Assembly: GCA_902779455.1 (NCBI GenBank)
Contig: CACZBS010000002.1
Span: forward strand, 244,687 to 308,686
Direction: 5' to 3'
Source of the DNA: an uncultured Prevotellaceae bacterium
GTDB taxonomy: Bacteria > Bacteroidota > Bacteroidia > Bacteroidales > Bacteroidaceae
Length of the DNA stretch: 64,000 nucleotides
Below are positions 16,322-25,433 of the stretch, piece by piece. Under the pieces are notes generated by a model. The model saw nothing but the letters and a program-made list of their open reading frames with translations. It was not told where the DNA came from and made no database searches. The stretch's first letter is position 1; each line of letters starts with the position of its first letter. The translations under genes and the position numbers were made by a program.

Positions 16322-16329
16322 TATATTTG
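16322..16329 (+). promoter_or_regulatory. -7 box of the nusB operon
   Basis: TATATTTG, 25 nt before the nusB start at 16355. Confidence 0.6.
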
Positions 16330-16354
16330 CACTCGTAAAACATAACCACGAAGT

Positions 16355-17305
16355 ATGATTAACAGAGAAATCATCAGAATTAAGATTGTTCAGTTAACCT
16401 ACGCGTACTATCAAAACGGTAACAAGAACATCGACTCAGCGGAGAAAGAACTGTTCTTCAGTCTCTCGAAGGCCTACGACCTCTACAATCAGCTGCTGAT
16501 GCTCATCGTTGCTGTCACCCGCGAATCAAGGCGCCGTCTGGATGTCGTCCAGGCGAAGGCCCGCAGGGAAGGCACGCCCGAACCGTCGCGAAAGTTCGCA
16601 GACAACCGCTTTGCCTTGCAGCTGGAGAGCAACAAGCAACTGGGCGAATTTATGGAAACACAAAAACGGACATGGGCTGACGAGCCCGAGTTCGTCGGCC
16701 ATCTGTTTGAGCTCATCGAGCAGAGCCAGATCTACAAGGACTACATGGAAAGCGAGGACGACGACTACAACACCGACCGCGAGCTGTGGCGCCGCATCTA
16801 TCGCACGCTCATCCAGGAAAACGACGACCTCGACCAGCTGCTGGAGGAGCAAAGCCTCTACTGGAACGACGACAAGGAGGTCGTCGACACCTTCGTCCTG
16901 AAAACCATCAAGCGCTTCGACGAGAAGAACGGCGCCAAGCAGGAGCTGCTGCCCGAATACGACTCTGAGGAGGAGAAGGACTACGCCCGCAAGCTCTTCC
17001 GCTCGACCATCCTCAATGCCGACGACTACCAGCGGCTCATGAGCGAGGCCTCGCGCAACTGGGACTTCTCGCGGCTGGCCTACATGGACGTCATCATCAT
17101 GCAGATAGCCATTGCGGAGATGATGACCTTCCCCACCATCCCCCTCTCCGTGACCATCAACGAATTCGTCGAGCTGGCCAAATACTACTCGACGCCGCGC
17201 AGCGCCGGCTACATCAACGGCATGCTCGACACCATCGCCCGCCATCTGATCAAGACGTGCCGGCTGATGAAGCACATCGAAGAAAGACAACCACAAGAAA
17301 ACTAA
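16355..17305 (+). CDS. nusB: Transcription antitermination factor NusB (long Bacteroidetes form)
   Basis: 316 residues, about twice the length of E. coli NusB, as is usual in Bacteroidetes. The NusB fold is recognisable in the C-terminal half: LAYMDVIIMQIAIAEMMTFP, then VTINEFVELAKYYSTPRSAGYINGMLDTI, the most conserved helices of the family. The N-terminal 150 residues are a lineage-specific helical, highly charged extension. NusB with NusE (S10) binds boxA RNA for rRNA antitermination. It is the first gene of a plus-strand operon with yajC, ybbR-like, coaE and DUF5606. Confidence 0.9.
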   Translation: MINREIIRIKIVQLTYAYYQNGNKNIDSAEKELFFSLSKAYDLYNQLLMLIVAVTRESRRRLDVVQAKARREGTPEPSRKFADNRFALQLESNKQLGEFMETQKRTWADEPEFVGHLFELIEQSQIYKDYMESEDDDYNTDRELWRRIYRTLIQENDDLDQLLEEQSLYWNDDKEVVDTFVLKTIKRFDEKNGAKQELLPEYDSEEEKDYARKLFRSTILNADDYQRLMSEASRNWDFSRLAYMDVIIMQIAIAEMMTFPTIPLSVTINEFVELAKYYSTPRSAGYINGMLDTIARHLIKTCRLMKHIEERQPQEN

Positions 17306-17322
17306 CATCAATTTAAGCAATT

Positions 17323-17640
17323 ATGACAACAATGTTTTTAGCAGCACAGGCTGCACAGGGCGGAAGCATGATGAGCTTCTGGGTGATGATCATCCTCATG
17401 TTCGCCATCATGTACTTCTTCATGATCCGCCCACAGCAGAAGAAGCAGAAGGAGATCCAGAAGTTCCAGAACGAACTGACTGAAGGCACGCCCGTCGTCA
17501 CGGGCGGCGGCATCTACGGCACCGTGAAGGCCATCGACCTGGCCAAGAACACCGTCGACGTGAAGATTGCCCGCGACGTGGTCATCACCGTCGACCGCGG
17601 CTCCGTCTTCAAGGACATGGCCAACCAGCCCCTCAAGTAA
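17323..17640 (+). CDS. yajC: Preprotein translocase subunit YajC
   Basis: 105 residues with one membrane helix (about 17-36, WVMIILMFAIMYFFMI) and the signature RPQQKKQKE, followed by a small beta domain (GTPVVTGGGIYGTVKAID). It is an accessory of the SecDF-YajC complex that assists Sec secretion. It starts 17 nt after nusB. Confidence 0.95.
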   Translation: MTTMFLAAQAAQGGSMMSFWVMIILMFAIMYFFMIRPQQKKQKEIQKFQNELTEGTPVVTGGGIYGTVKAIDLAKNTVDVKIARDVVITVDRGSVFKDMANQPLK

Positions 17641-17668
17641 GTCTCCCCCCCACTACGCGCCGACGACG

Positions 17669-18655
17669 TTGACGACACGCAGGTTCTTTCAATCTGTCAG
17701 TAATTTCTTGTTCAGCCGGGCTAACAGGGAATTTCTGATTTTCCTTTTCTTCTTTGCCATTGCCGGCATCTTCTGGCTGTTGACCACGCTCAACGAGACG
17801 ACGGAGGTGGAAGTGAAGATAGAGGTGCGCTATGTCAATGTGCCCAAGAACGCAGTCATCACCTCGCCCGACGTCGACACGATCAGGGTGTCGCTGGCCG
17901 ACAAGGGCATCAACCTCCTGAGCTATCTCTACGGAGGGCAGCGCCATCAGGTCAGTGTCGACTTCCAGCGCTACGCCCACTCGCCGGGCTCCGGCTCCGT
18001 CAGCCAGAGCGACCTGACCCGTCTGGTCAGCAAGGAGGTGCCCGCCTCATCAAAGGTGAGCAGCATCAAGCCCGAGAAGCTCGTCTTCTATTATAATTAT
18101 GGTGAGCGCAAGCGCGTGCCAGTGCGCCTGCGCGGACAGGTGACGCCTGAGAAGCTCTACTTCATCAGCGACACCATCGTCGAGCCGGACAGCGTGACCA
18201 TCTACGCCTCGCGCCAGAAGCTCGACAGCATCAACGCCGTCTACACAGAGCAGCTCAACTTCACCGAATGGCACGACACGCTCATCCTGAAGCCATACCT
18301 GCAGAAGCTCACGGGCGTCAAGATGATGCCCGAGCGGGTCTGCTTCACGTTCATCACGGACGTGCTGACTGAAGAAAGCATCGGGGGCATCCCCATCGTA
18401 GGCATCAACATGCCTGAAGGCAAAGTGCTGCGCACGTTTCCCGCCAAGGTCAAGGTGCGCTTCGTCACGGGCATGAAGCGCTATCAGCAGCTCTCGCCCG
18501 CCGACTTCCTCGTCGTGGCCGACTACGAAGAGTTCTCCAGGAGCCAGTCGCCCAAGTGCAACATCTACCTGCGGCGCTCGCCCAGCAACATATCACGGGC
18601 CAAGCTCGACGTGCAGCAAGTCGACTACCTCATCGAAGAACGCTCGAAACCATGA
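17669..18655 (+). CDS. YbbR-like domain protein
   Basis: 328 residues. No ATG is available near the natural N-terminus. TTG at 17669 (reading MTTRRFFQSVSNFLFSRANREF) sits just before the single membrane helix (LIFLFFFAIAGIFWLLTTL) and 28 nt after the yajC stop, so it is chosen over an in-frame ATG at 17567 deep inside yajC. The extracytoplasmic part holds YbbR-type beta repeats (VPVRLRGQV..., VRFVTGMKRY). In Firmicutes such proteins (CdaR) regulate diadenylate cyclase; no cyclase gene is adjacent here, so function is unassigned. The stop overlaps the coaE start (ATGA). Confidence 0.8.
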   Translation: MTTRRFFQSVSNFLFSRANREFLIFLFFFAIAGIFWLLTTLNETTEVEVKIEVRYVNVPKNAVITSPDVDTIRVSLADKGINLLSYLYGGQRHQVSVDFQRYAHSPGSGSVSQSDLTRLVSKEVPASSKVSSIKPEKLVFYYNYGERKRVPVRLRGQVTPEKLYFISDTIVEPDSVTIYASRQKLDSINAVYTEQLNFTEWHDTLILKPYLQKLTGVKMMPERVCFTFITDVLTEESIGGIPIVGINMPEGKVLRTFPAKVKVRFVTGMKRYQQLSPADFLVVADYEEFSRSQSPKCNIYLRRSPSNISRAKLDVQQVDYLIEERSKP

Positions 18656-19224
18656 AGACCGCTATCACTGGAGGCATCGGCAGCGGGAAGAGCTACGTCT
18701 GCCGTCTGCTCAACAAGCAAGGCATCGACATCTACGACTGCGACGCAGCCGCCAAGCGGCTGATGCACTCATCGGCAGAGCTGCGCCGGCAGCTGACACA
18801 ACTCATCGGGCCAGAGACCTATCTGGCTGACGGGCGGCTCAACAAGGCGGTCGTCGCCGCCTTCCTGCTCAGCTCAGAAGAGCATGCCAAGGCCGTCGAC
18901 AACATCGTCCATCCTGCCGTCGCGGCCGACTTCGAAGCCAGCGGCATGGAGTGGATGGAGTGCGCCATCCTCTTTGAGTCAGGCTTCGACCTGCTCGTCG
19001 ATCGCGTCGTCGTCGTCACGGCGCCAGAGGAGGTGCGCCTCAGCCGCATCATGAAGCGCGACGGCATCACACGCGACAAAGCCCTCGAATGGCTGTCGCG
19101 CCAATGGCCGCAGGAGGCCGTCAGACGTCTGGCCGACGTGGAGATCGTCAACGACGGCGTGCGCTCACTCGACGACCAGATCGGTGCCCTGCTCCATCAG
19201 CATCACAACAGCAAAACCAATTAA
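18652..19224 (+). CDS. coaE: Dephospho-CoA kinase
   Basis: 190 residues. The P-loop GGIGSGKS is at 7-14. The CoA-binding segments YDCDAAAKRLM, VHPAVAADF and FESGFDLLVDRVVVVTAPEEVRLSRIMKRDG (lid) are typical. It catalyses the last step of coenzyme A synthesis. Start at ATG 18652, overlapping the previous stop; upstream in-frame starts lie inside the ybbR-like gene. Confidence 0.95.
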   Translation: MKTAITGGIGSGKSYVCRLLNKQGIDIYDCDAAAKRLMHSSAELRRQLTQLIGPETYLADGRLNKAVVAAFLLSSEEHAKAVDNIVHPAVAADFEASGMEWMECAILFESGFDLLVDRVVVVTAPEEVRLSRIMKRDGITRDKALEWLSRQWPQEAVRRLADVEIVNDGVRSLDDQIGALLHQHHNSKTN

Positions 19225-19249
19225 ATCATCACAAACAATAGAAAAGAAA

Positions 19250-19699
19250 ATGCAACAGACAATTTTAGCCATTGCCGGAAAGCCCGGACTCTACAAACTC
19301 GTTTCGCGCGGTAAGAACAACCTCATCGTCGAGTCGCTCGACGCCCAGCACCGCCGTCAGCCCGCCTTCGCCACCGACCGCATCACGTCGCTGGCCGACA
19401 TCGCCATGTTCACCGACACTGACGATGTGCCCCTGATGAACGTGCTCGAAAGCCTCAAGACCCTCGAGGAGGGCAAGAAGGCAAGCATCGACTACAAGAA
19501 GGCCGGCGGCGACGAGCTGCGCGAATACTTTGGCAAGGTGCTGCCTGACTTCGACCGCGACCGCGTCCACGTCAGCGACATCAAGAAACTCCTGCAGTGG
19601 TATAACATCCTCATCGAGAACGGCATCACTGACTTCAAGGAGGAGATGAAGCCCACTGAAGGCGACAACATCGACGACCGCAAGGAAACGGCCGAATAA
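19250..19699 (+). CDS. DUF5606 domain protein
   Basis: 149 residues, beginning MQQTILAIAGKPGLYKLVSR, the conserved opening of DUF5606 proteins, followed by NNLIVESLD and later LPDFDRDRVHVSDIKKLLQWYNIL. The tail is charged and probably disordered. It is found next to coaE in many Bacteroidetes, as here; its function is not known. The start at 19250 follows an A-rich leader 25 nt after coaE; the frame is open upstream into coaE but without family similarity. It is the last gene before array 2. Confidence 0.85.
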   Translation: MQQTILAIAGKPGLYKLVSRGKNNLIVESLDAQHRRQPAFATDRITSLADIAMFTDTDDVPLMNVLESLKTLEEGKKASIDYKKAGGDELREYFGKVLPDFDRDRVHVSDIKKLLQWYNILIENGITDFKEEMKPTEGDNIDDRKETAE

Positions 19700-19728
19700 G
19701 CACGCCAAGCCATCGCATCACAAAAAAC

Positions 19729-19812
19729 AAAGCGGTACTTCCCTGGTTGCGAAGTACCGCTTTTCGTTTGTCAAAGTACCGCTTCAAGGATGACGAAGCG
19801 GTACTTTTTTGT
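19729..19812. repeat. Intergenic 22-nt-pitch repeat array 2
   Basis: Four cores start at 19729, 19752, 19773 and 19796 (pitch 23, 21, 23): AAAGCGGTACTT, AAGTACCGCTTT, AAAGTACCGCTT, AAGCGGTACTTT. Orientations run forward, reverse, reverse, forward, so units 1-2 and 3-4 can each form a 12-bp hairpin ending in T-runs. It lies between convergent genes (DUF5606 and the outer-membrane barrel). Confidence 0.8.
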
Positions 19813-19878
19813 TGACAGAAATTTCGGATGTATTATAGAACCACGAATTTCTCGAATAATCCTTTCTAATTGTTGAGT

Positions 19879-22800
19879 TCAGAAGCGTCCTGGACCACCG
19901 AAGCCGCCGCCGAAGCCACCACGCTGGCCGCCGCCACGCTGTCCGCCGCCCTGGCCTCTGCCAAAGCCGCCGCCAGGGCCGCCAGGCCCCATGCGCATGC
20001 CCTGGCGGGCCTCGCGCGAGCCGAAGAGGTTGAGCTGGTAGTTGATGCGGAGCATCACGTAGCTGTTGATCGAGTTATACTCCGTGTCCGTGCGGGCCAT
20101 AGCATTGAGCGTACGGGTGAAGCTCGACTGCTGATGCAGGATGTCGTAGAACTCGAGTCTGACGGAGAGCGGCTTGCCCTTGAGGAAGCTCTGGGCCAGC
20201 TGAGCGTTCCAGATCAGTTCGTTGGTGTTCATCGTCGCGTCGCTGTAGCCGCGACGGCTCGACATATTGAGGTTGGTCGTCAGCTGCATGCCCCAAGGCA
20301 GTTGTGCGGTGGCGTTGAATCCGTAGGAGAAGTTCCACGTATCCTGATTACCCTGCGCCTGGAGCTTGTTGCGACCAAAGGTATAGCCCACGTTGCCGTT
20401 CAGCTCCACCTCCAGCCAGTCGTTGCGATAGCTGGCGCCGAGGCGTTCGCTGAGGTTGGTCTCGTTGACGGCATTCTTCAGGATTTGGCCGTTGCGGTTG
20501 GCGTCGAGATAGCTGACGCTGTGTGTATAGCCAGCCGATGTGCGCGTGTTGAGGTTGAAGGTGCCGAGGGTGTCGAGTGCCGTATTGAACATGAACTCAG
20601 CGCCTGCGTTCCAGTTGCCGTTGATGTTGTCGCGTGTCGACGTACGTCCGCCCGTCAGGGGGTCGTAGTAGACCTTGCTCGTCGTGGCGTTGCTGGTGGT
20701 CGAGAAGCGCAGGTTGGCAAACAGGAACTGCTGATGACGCTCGAAGTAGTCGTTGTAGCGCAGGTTGAGGTTCTGTGTAAACGACGGCTTCAGGTTCTTA
20801 TTACCTATTGAGATGTTGAGCGGGTCGCTGTCGTCGCGGATCTCGAGCAGGTCGCTCATCGACGGCTGCGAGGTGTTGCCACGATAGGTGAAGCGCAGCT
20901 GTCCGCGGTCGCTCTTCTTCCAACGGAAATTAGCCGTCGGGCTCCAGTTGAGCACCGTCCGCGTGGTGGTGCCATAGTCCACGCCCATATAGCGATAGGT
21001 GAACTTCGAGGTCTGGGGGATAAACTGCACGCCCACGTTGAAGTTGTAGGCCTTACGCACCACGCGCAGCATCACCTCTGCCGTGTGGATATAGTTCTTG
21101 TATTCTGAGAATCGGCTCAGCGTCGAGTCCTTATAGCTCTCCCACGAGCGTCCCTCCTCCGTCAGCAGATGAAGGTTGGGGTCCCACTGACGATAAGACA
21201 TATCGAAGGCGTCAAAGTCAAACTGTCCGCCATTATACACCAGCCGCGTGGGCCACTCGCTGTAGTCGTAGGTCGTGCGGTCGTTCTTGGTGTAGCGATA
21301 CTGGAAGTCGTAGGAGAACTGCAGGTAGGTCTGCTGGGCGATGGGCTCGCTGTAGCTCAGCCGGGCCGAGTAGTCGTAGTTTTTCGAAGGGGTCAGGTTG
21401 TAGCGGTTGCGGAAATACTCCCTGTAGGCCAGCGAGTCGGAGTACATCGTCATGGTCGTCTGGTAGAGGTTGACGTCCTGCAGCGACAGCGATCGCGAGT
21501 CGCCCTCGGAGTAGTTGCCAGAGAGACGGAGCGAGATGTTGCGGCCCTCGTTGTCAAACTTGCGGGTCACGGTCAGGTTAGCGCCCAAGCGGTTGTTGTC
21601 GCTGTAGCTGATCGACTTGTTGTTGCTGCTATTGACGAGGACGGAGTCAGTCGTATTATACAATTCCCTCACGAGGTTGAGCAGTCTGGTGCTGCTGTCC
21701 AGGGCATAGTTGGCAAAGTTGTAAGGGTCCTGCGTGAAGGAAGCCGAGGTCGACCATGAGCGTCCGTCGTTGTTCGACCAGCTGAACGTAGGCCGGAAGT
21801 TGATGTTCCACAGCGTGTCGGGGGACCACTCCAATCGAGCCTGACCGTTCCAGGAATTGGAGCGCGAGTAGTTCTGGCTGACGCTGTTGGAGAAGGCACC
21901 TGCCCGCGAGACGAAGTTCTCCGTGGCCCGACGGCTCCAGGCGTCGCCGTCGCCGTGGTTCCAGCGCACGCTGCCGCTCAGCTTCAGACGGTCAGTATCC
22001 TCATAGTTGGCGTTCAGACCCACCATCTTCGAAGCCTGCAAGCCGTTGCGCCCGCCACCGCCGAAGCGTCCGCCGCCACCACCGCCGCCGAAGCCCATGT
22101 CGCCGACGTTGTTGGCCTGGGCGAAGCCCATCAGCCGCATCGAGCTGTTGAAGCGGGCTCCCATCAGGCGGCCCGAATAGCGCTCCTTGGTGCCCAGTCC
22201 GGCGTCGACGTTGGCGAAGGTGCCGCGGTTCATGCCGCGCTTCAGTCCGAAGTCGAGCACCATCTCCTCCTCGCCGTCGTCGATGCCCGTGACGCGGGCC
22301 TGGTCGCTCTTCTGGTCGTAGGCCTTCACGCGCTCCACGATCGAGGTGGGCAGGTTCTTGATGGCCGTCTTCGTGTCGCCCGTCATGAACTCCTTGCCGT
22401 CGACCTTGATCTTCTGCACCTTCTTGCCGTTGATGGTGATGGAGCCGTCGTCGCCGACCTCGGCACCCGGCAGCTTCTTCACCAGCTCCTCGACGACGGA
22501 GCCCTCCGGCGTCTTGTAGGCGCCTGCATTATATACTAAGGTGTCCTCCTTCGAATAGACCTTCGCCAGGTTCTTCACCACCTCGACGTCCTTGAGCATC
22601 TTCGAGTCAACCTGCATGGTCAGCGTGCCCAGATCGACGGGCCGTCCGCTGACGGCTACCGACTTGAATAGCGTCTTATATCCGACGTAGGTGATGCGCA
22701 GGATGTAGGAGCCGTCCTGCTGGGCCGTCACCGTGAATTGTCCGCTGAGATTTGTCTTTGCGTTGGCGACGAGCGAGCTGTCGTTCTTGAGCAATGCGAC

Positions 22801-22923
22801 TGTCGCTCCGATGACGGCTTCCTGCTGGTCGGCATCGCTCACCGTGCCGCTCACCGTCCGTTGTGCCTGCGCTGAGAGGGCCGCACCGACGATGACGGCC
22901 ATCAGGAGTAGAATACGTTTCAT
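19879..22923 (-). CDS. TonB-dependent receptor-like outer-membrane barrel with carboxypeptidase-regulatory N-domain
   Basis: 1014 residues. Signal peptide (about 1-20), then a CarboxypepD_reg-like beta-sandwich (GTVSDADQQEAVIGATVALLKNDS, about 25-105). A plug-like region follows (VVEELVKKLPGAEVGDDGSITINGKKVQKIKVDGKEF), and then a large beta-barrel of the 'outer membrane beta-barrel family protein' (OMP_b-brl_3) type. Two glycine-rich stretches stand out: GFGGGGGGGRFGGGGRNG around 280, and an unusual C-terminal tail of about 40 residues rich in G, Q, R and F, ending GGPGRF. The tail follows what looks like the last barrel strand (YVMLRINYQLNLF). Cargo is unknown and no SusD partner is adjacent. 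Confidence 0.8.
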   Translation of the reverse strand: MKRILLLMAVIVGAALSAQAQRTVSGTVSDADQQEAVIGATVALLKNDSSLVANAKTNLSGQFTVTAQQDGSYILRITYVGYKTLFKSVAVSGRPVDLGTLTMQVDSKMLKDVEVVKNLAKVYSKEDTLVYNAGAYKTPEGSVVEELVKKLPGAEVGDDGSITINGKKVQKIKVDGKEFMTGDTKTAIKNLPTSIVERVKAYDQKSDQARVTGIDDGEEEMVLDFGLKRGMNRGTFANVDAGLGTKERYSGRLMGARFNSSMRLMGFAQANNVGDMGFGGGGGGGRFGGGGRNGLQASKMVGLNANYEDTDRLKLSGSVRWNHGDGDAWSRRATENFVSRAGAFSNSVSQNYSRSNSWNGQARLEWSPDTLWNINFRPTFSWSNNDGRSWSTSASFTQDPYNFANYALDSSTRLLNLVRELYNTTDSVLVNSSNNKSISYSDNNRLGANLTVTRKFDNEGRNISLRLSGNYSEGDSRSLSLQDVNLYQTTMTMYSDSLAYREYFRNRYNLTPSKNYDYSARLSYSEPIAQQTYLQFSYDFQYRYTKNDRTTYDYSEWPTRLVYNGGQFDFDAFDMSYRQWDPNLHLLTEEGRSWESYKDSTLSRFSEYKNYIHTAEVMLRVVRKAYNFNVGVQFIPQTSKFTYRYMGVDYGTTTRTVLNWSPTANFRWKKSDRGQLRFTYRGNTSQPSMSDLLEIRDDSDPLNISIGNKNLKPSFTQNLNLRYNDYFERHQQFLFANLRFSTTSNATTSKVYYDPLTGGRTSTRDNINGNWNAGAEFMFNTALDTLGTFNLNTRTSAGYTHSVSYLDANRNGQILKNAVNETNLSERLGASYRNDWLEVELNGNVGYTFGRNKLQAQGNQDTWNFSYGFNATAQLPWGMQLTTNLNMSSRRGYSDATMNTNELIWNAQLAQSFLKGKPLSVRLEFYDILHQQSSFTRTLNAMARTDTEYNSINSYVMLRINYQLNLFGSREARQGMRMGPGGPGGGFGRGQGGGQRGGGQRGGFGGGFGGPGRF

Positions 22924-23034
22924 ACTTTTTTAGTTGGGGGTAATAAAAATCAATCTTTTTATCATTGTAGACGCCCCGATGGCTGCAAGGTTTAATTCTT
23001 CAGGAAAAAATTTGGCCGTCTCGACGTTTTCGCT

Positions 23035-23042
23035 TACCTTTG
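23035..23042 (+). promoter_or_regulatory. -7 box of aroB, almost at the start codon
   Basis: TACCTTTG ends 9 nt before ATG 23052, implying a leader of only a few nucleotides. An in-frame TTG overlaps the box itself (23040) and is rejected as a start for that reason. Confidence 0.6.
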
Positions 23043-23051
23043 CAGCCAGAT

Positions 23052-24146
23052 ATGCAGAAACAACGACTCATTTTTCCCCACAATTTGGAGCAGGCCCTCA
23101 ACGACGAGCTGGCCCTCTGCCCCTCTGACCGCCGCTTCGTGCTCGTAGACGAGGCCACCCGGCAGCTATGCCTGCCCCTCATCAGGAGCTACGCCTGCCT
23201 CGACGGCGCTGAAGTCATCACCATCCCCGCAGGCGACGAGCACAAGTCGCTGCAGAGCGTCAGCCACGTCTGGCAGGAGCTGCAGTGCATGGGCGCCACG
23301 CGCCATTCGCTGCTCATCAACCTGGGCGGCGGCATGGTGACCGACCTTGGCGGATTCGCCGCCTCGACGTTCAAGCGCGGGCTGACGTTCATCAACATCC
23401 CGACGACGCTGCTGGCCATGGTCGACGCCTCCGTCGGCGGCAAGACGGGCTTCAACTTCGGCGGACTGAAGAATGAGGTGGGCGTCTTCAGCGATGCCCT
23501 CTCCGTCATCATCGCCACCTTCTTCCTCCGCACGATGGACCGCCAGAACCTGCTCTCAGGCTATGCCGAGATGCTCAAACACGGCCTCATCGGGCGCCAC
23601 GCTGACGTCCGCCAGGACAGCAGCGCCGCCAGCGACGACGAGGCCATGTGGGCCGAGCTGCTGACGTTCGACATCGAGTCGCCTGACCTCGACGTGCTGA
23701 GCCGCATGATCAGGGACTCCGTGGATGTCAAGGAGCGCATCGTCATAGCCGACCCCACGGAGCAGGGGCTCCGCAAGGCCCTCAACCTAGGCCACACTGT
23801 CGGCCACGCCCTCGAGTCGCTCGCCCTCACGACGAAGCCTGTCCTCCATGGCTACGCCGTCGCCTGGGGACTTGTCTGCGAGCTTTATCTCAGCTGCATC
23901 AAGTGCGGATTCCCCGTCAGCCAGATGCGCCAGACCGTCAGCTTCATCACCCAGCACTACGGCCGCATGGCCATCACCTGCGACGACTACCCCACCCTGC
24001 TCAGCCTGATGTCTCACGACAAGAAGAACCTGACGGCCGGCGAGATCAACTTCACCCTCCTTGGCGGCATCGGCGACGTGCGCATCAACCAGACCGCCAC
24101 CCGCCAAGAGATTGAGGAGGCGCTCGACTTCCTTCGCGAGGGATGA
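23052..24146 (+). CDS. aroB: 3-dehydroquinate synthase
   Basis: 364 residues. AroB converts DAHP to 3-dehydroquinate in the shikimate pathway using NAD+ and Zn2+. Visible motifs are the NAD-binding region INLGGGMVTDLGGFAAS, the substrate loop NIPTTLLAMVDASVGGKTGFN, and zinc ligands in KHGLIG/LNLGHTVGHALES (GHT-H) and VLHGYAV. It is monocistronic, flanked by the divergent barrel gene and convergent hemW. Confidence 0.95.
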   Translation: MQKQRLIFPHNLEQALNDELALCPSDRRFVLVDEATRQLCLPLIRSYACLDGAEVITIPAGDEHKSLQSVSHVWQELQCMGATRHSLLINLGGGMVTDLGGFAASTFKRGLTFINIPTTLLAMVDASVGGKTGFNFGGLKNEVGVFSDALSVIIATFFLRTMDRQNLLSGYAEMLKHGLIGRHADVRQDSSAASDDEAMWAELLTFDIESPDLDVLSRMIRDSVDVKERIVIADPTEQGLRKALNLGHTVGHALESLALTTKPVLHGYAVAWGLVCELYLSCIKCGFPVSQMRQTVSFITQHYGRMAITCDDYPTLLSLMSHDKKNLTAGEINFTLLGGIGDVRINQTATRQEIEEALDFLREG

Positions 24147-24190
24147 GAGGAAAGCCAAGCTCCCACACTATCCCATCGTCTCACGCACCA

Positions 24191-25300
24191 TCAGACCATC
24201 ATAAGCTCGGCGATAACCATGTCGCTGACGAAGAGCCCGCGGCGGGTTAACCTTAACGCATCGTCGCATCTGACAAGAAGGGCGTCGGCGAGAAACGGAC
24301 GGGCAGCGGCAAGGCAGTAGTCGCGCTGCGGAGGCGTAAGACGGCTCAATGAGAGTCCCTCGCAGGTGCGAAGGGCTGTCATCAGCAGGTCGTTGTAGAA
24401 GCTCTGCTCGTCGAGCGTCTCATGTCCGGTGAGCAAGGCGCCGGACTCCACCCCCGCCATGTAGGCATCGACGTCGCTCACGTTCCACTGTCGCCGACGT
24501 AGGCCGTCATAGGAATGGGCGGCAGCGCCGAGGCCGACGTAAGGCGTATGGTCCCAGTAGGAGCTATTGTGGCGCGATCGCCGGTTCGGGCGCGCAAAGT
24601 TGCTGATCTCGTAGTGTTCGAATCCAGCGATAGCCAGGCGGTCGATGAGGTCATAGTACATCTGTCGGCTCAGCTCCTCGTCGACCTCGCTGACCTCGCC
24701 CCGCTTCAGCATGGCGCTGAGGGGCGTCCCCTCCTCATAGCTGAGGGCATAGGCCGAGAGATGATCAGGGCCGAGGCTGAGCGCAGCGTCGATATCATTG
24801 TGCCACTCGGCGAGCGTCTCGCTGGGGAACCCGTAGATGAGGTCGAGGCTGACGTTGCCGATGCCGGCCTGGCGCAGGCGGCTGACGGCCTCGCCAACCT
24901 GACGGGCCGTATGACGTCGGCGCAGAAAGCGCAGGCGCTCGTCGCTGAACGTCTGGGCACCCATGCTGACGCGGTCGACAGGCAGCGAAGCCAGCGCATG
25001 GGCAAAGTCGGGCGTCACGTCGTCAGGATTGCACTCCAGCGTGACCTCCTCTGCCGTCGTCACGGCGTCGCCGAGCGAACGGAAGAGCTGATCCAGCTGG
25101 CGCGTCGAGAGCACCGACGGTGTGCCCCCACCTATATATATAGTGCGGACGGGCTCAGCGAGCTCGCCACGGCGCAGCTGCCACTCGCGGCCGATGGCGT
25201 CGACATAGCGCTGGTAGCGGCCGGGCAGAGTGGTCGAGAAGAAGCCGCAATAGATGCAGCGGCTGCGACAAAAGGGTATGTGGACGTAGATTCCTGCCAT
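24191..25300 (-). CDS. hemW: HemW-like radical SAM protein (coproporphyrinogen III oxidase-like)
   Basis: 369 residues. The radical-SAM cluster motif CRSRCIYCGF (Cys11, Cys15, Cys18) is at the N-terminus, followed by YIGGGTPS. The CPO-type HemN_C domain is C-terminal (YEISNFARPNRRSRHNSSYW, then GLGAAAHSYDG). HemW proteins are haem chaperones often misannotated as HemN. The cluster spacing and the lack of the longer HemN N-terminus favour HemW. A minus-strand TATTTTTG box at 25311-25318 lies 10 nt before the start. Confidence 0.88.
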   Translation of the reverse strand: MAGIYVHIPFCRSRCIYCGFFSTTLPGRYQRYVDAIGREWQLRRGELAEPVRTIYIGGGTPSVLSTRQLDQLFRSLGDAVTTAEEVTLECNPDDVTPDFAHALASLPVDRVSMGAQTFSDERLRFLRRRHTARQVGEAVSRLRQAGIGNVSLDLIYGFPSETLAEWHNDIDAALSLGPDHLSAYALSYEEGTPLSAMLKRGEVSEVDEELSRQMYYDLIDRLAIAGFEHYEISNFARPNRRSRHNSSYWDHTPYVGLGAAAHSYDGLRRRQWNVSDVDAYMAGVESGALLTGHETLDEQSFYNDLLMTALRTCEGLSLSRLTPPQRDYCLAAARPFLADALLVRCDDALRLTRRGLFVSDMVIAELMMV

Positions 25301-25433
25301 AATTCAGCTGCAAAAATACTAATTTATTTTAATAAAAAGAAGATTTTCTTGGTCAATTGCAGAAAAATGAGTACCTTAGACGCCGATTTGCGAAAAGCAA
25401 CAACTAATAAACCTAAAATAAAAAACAAAAACA

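Noticed and set aside
24191-25300. Oxygen-independent coproporphyrinogen oxidase HemN
   Set aside because: The short N-terminus and CxxxCxxC context fit HemW better; no haem synthesis genes are adjacent.
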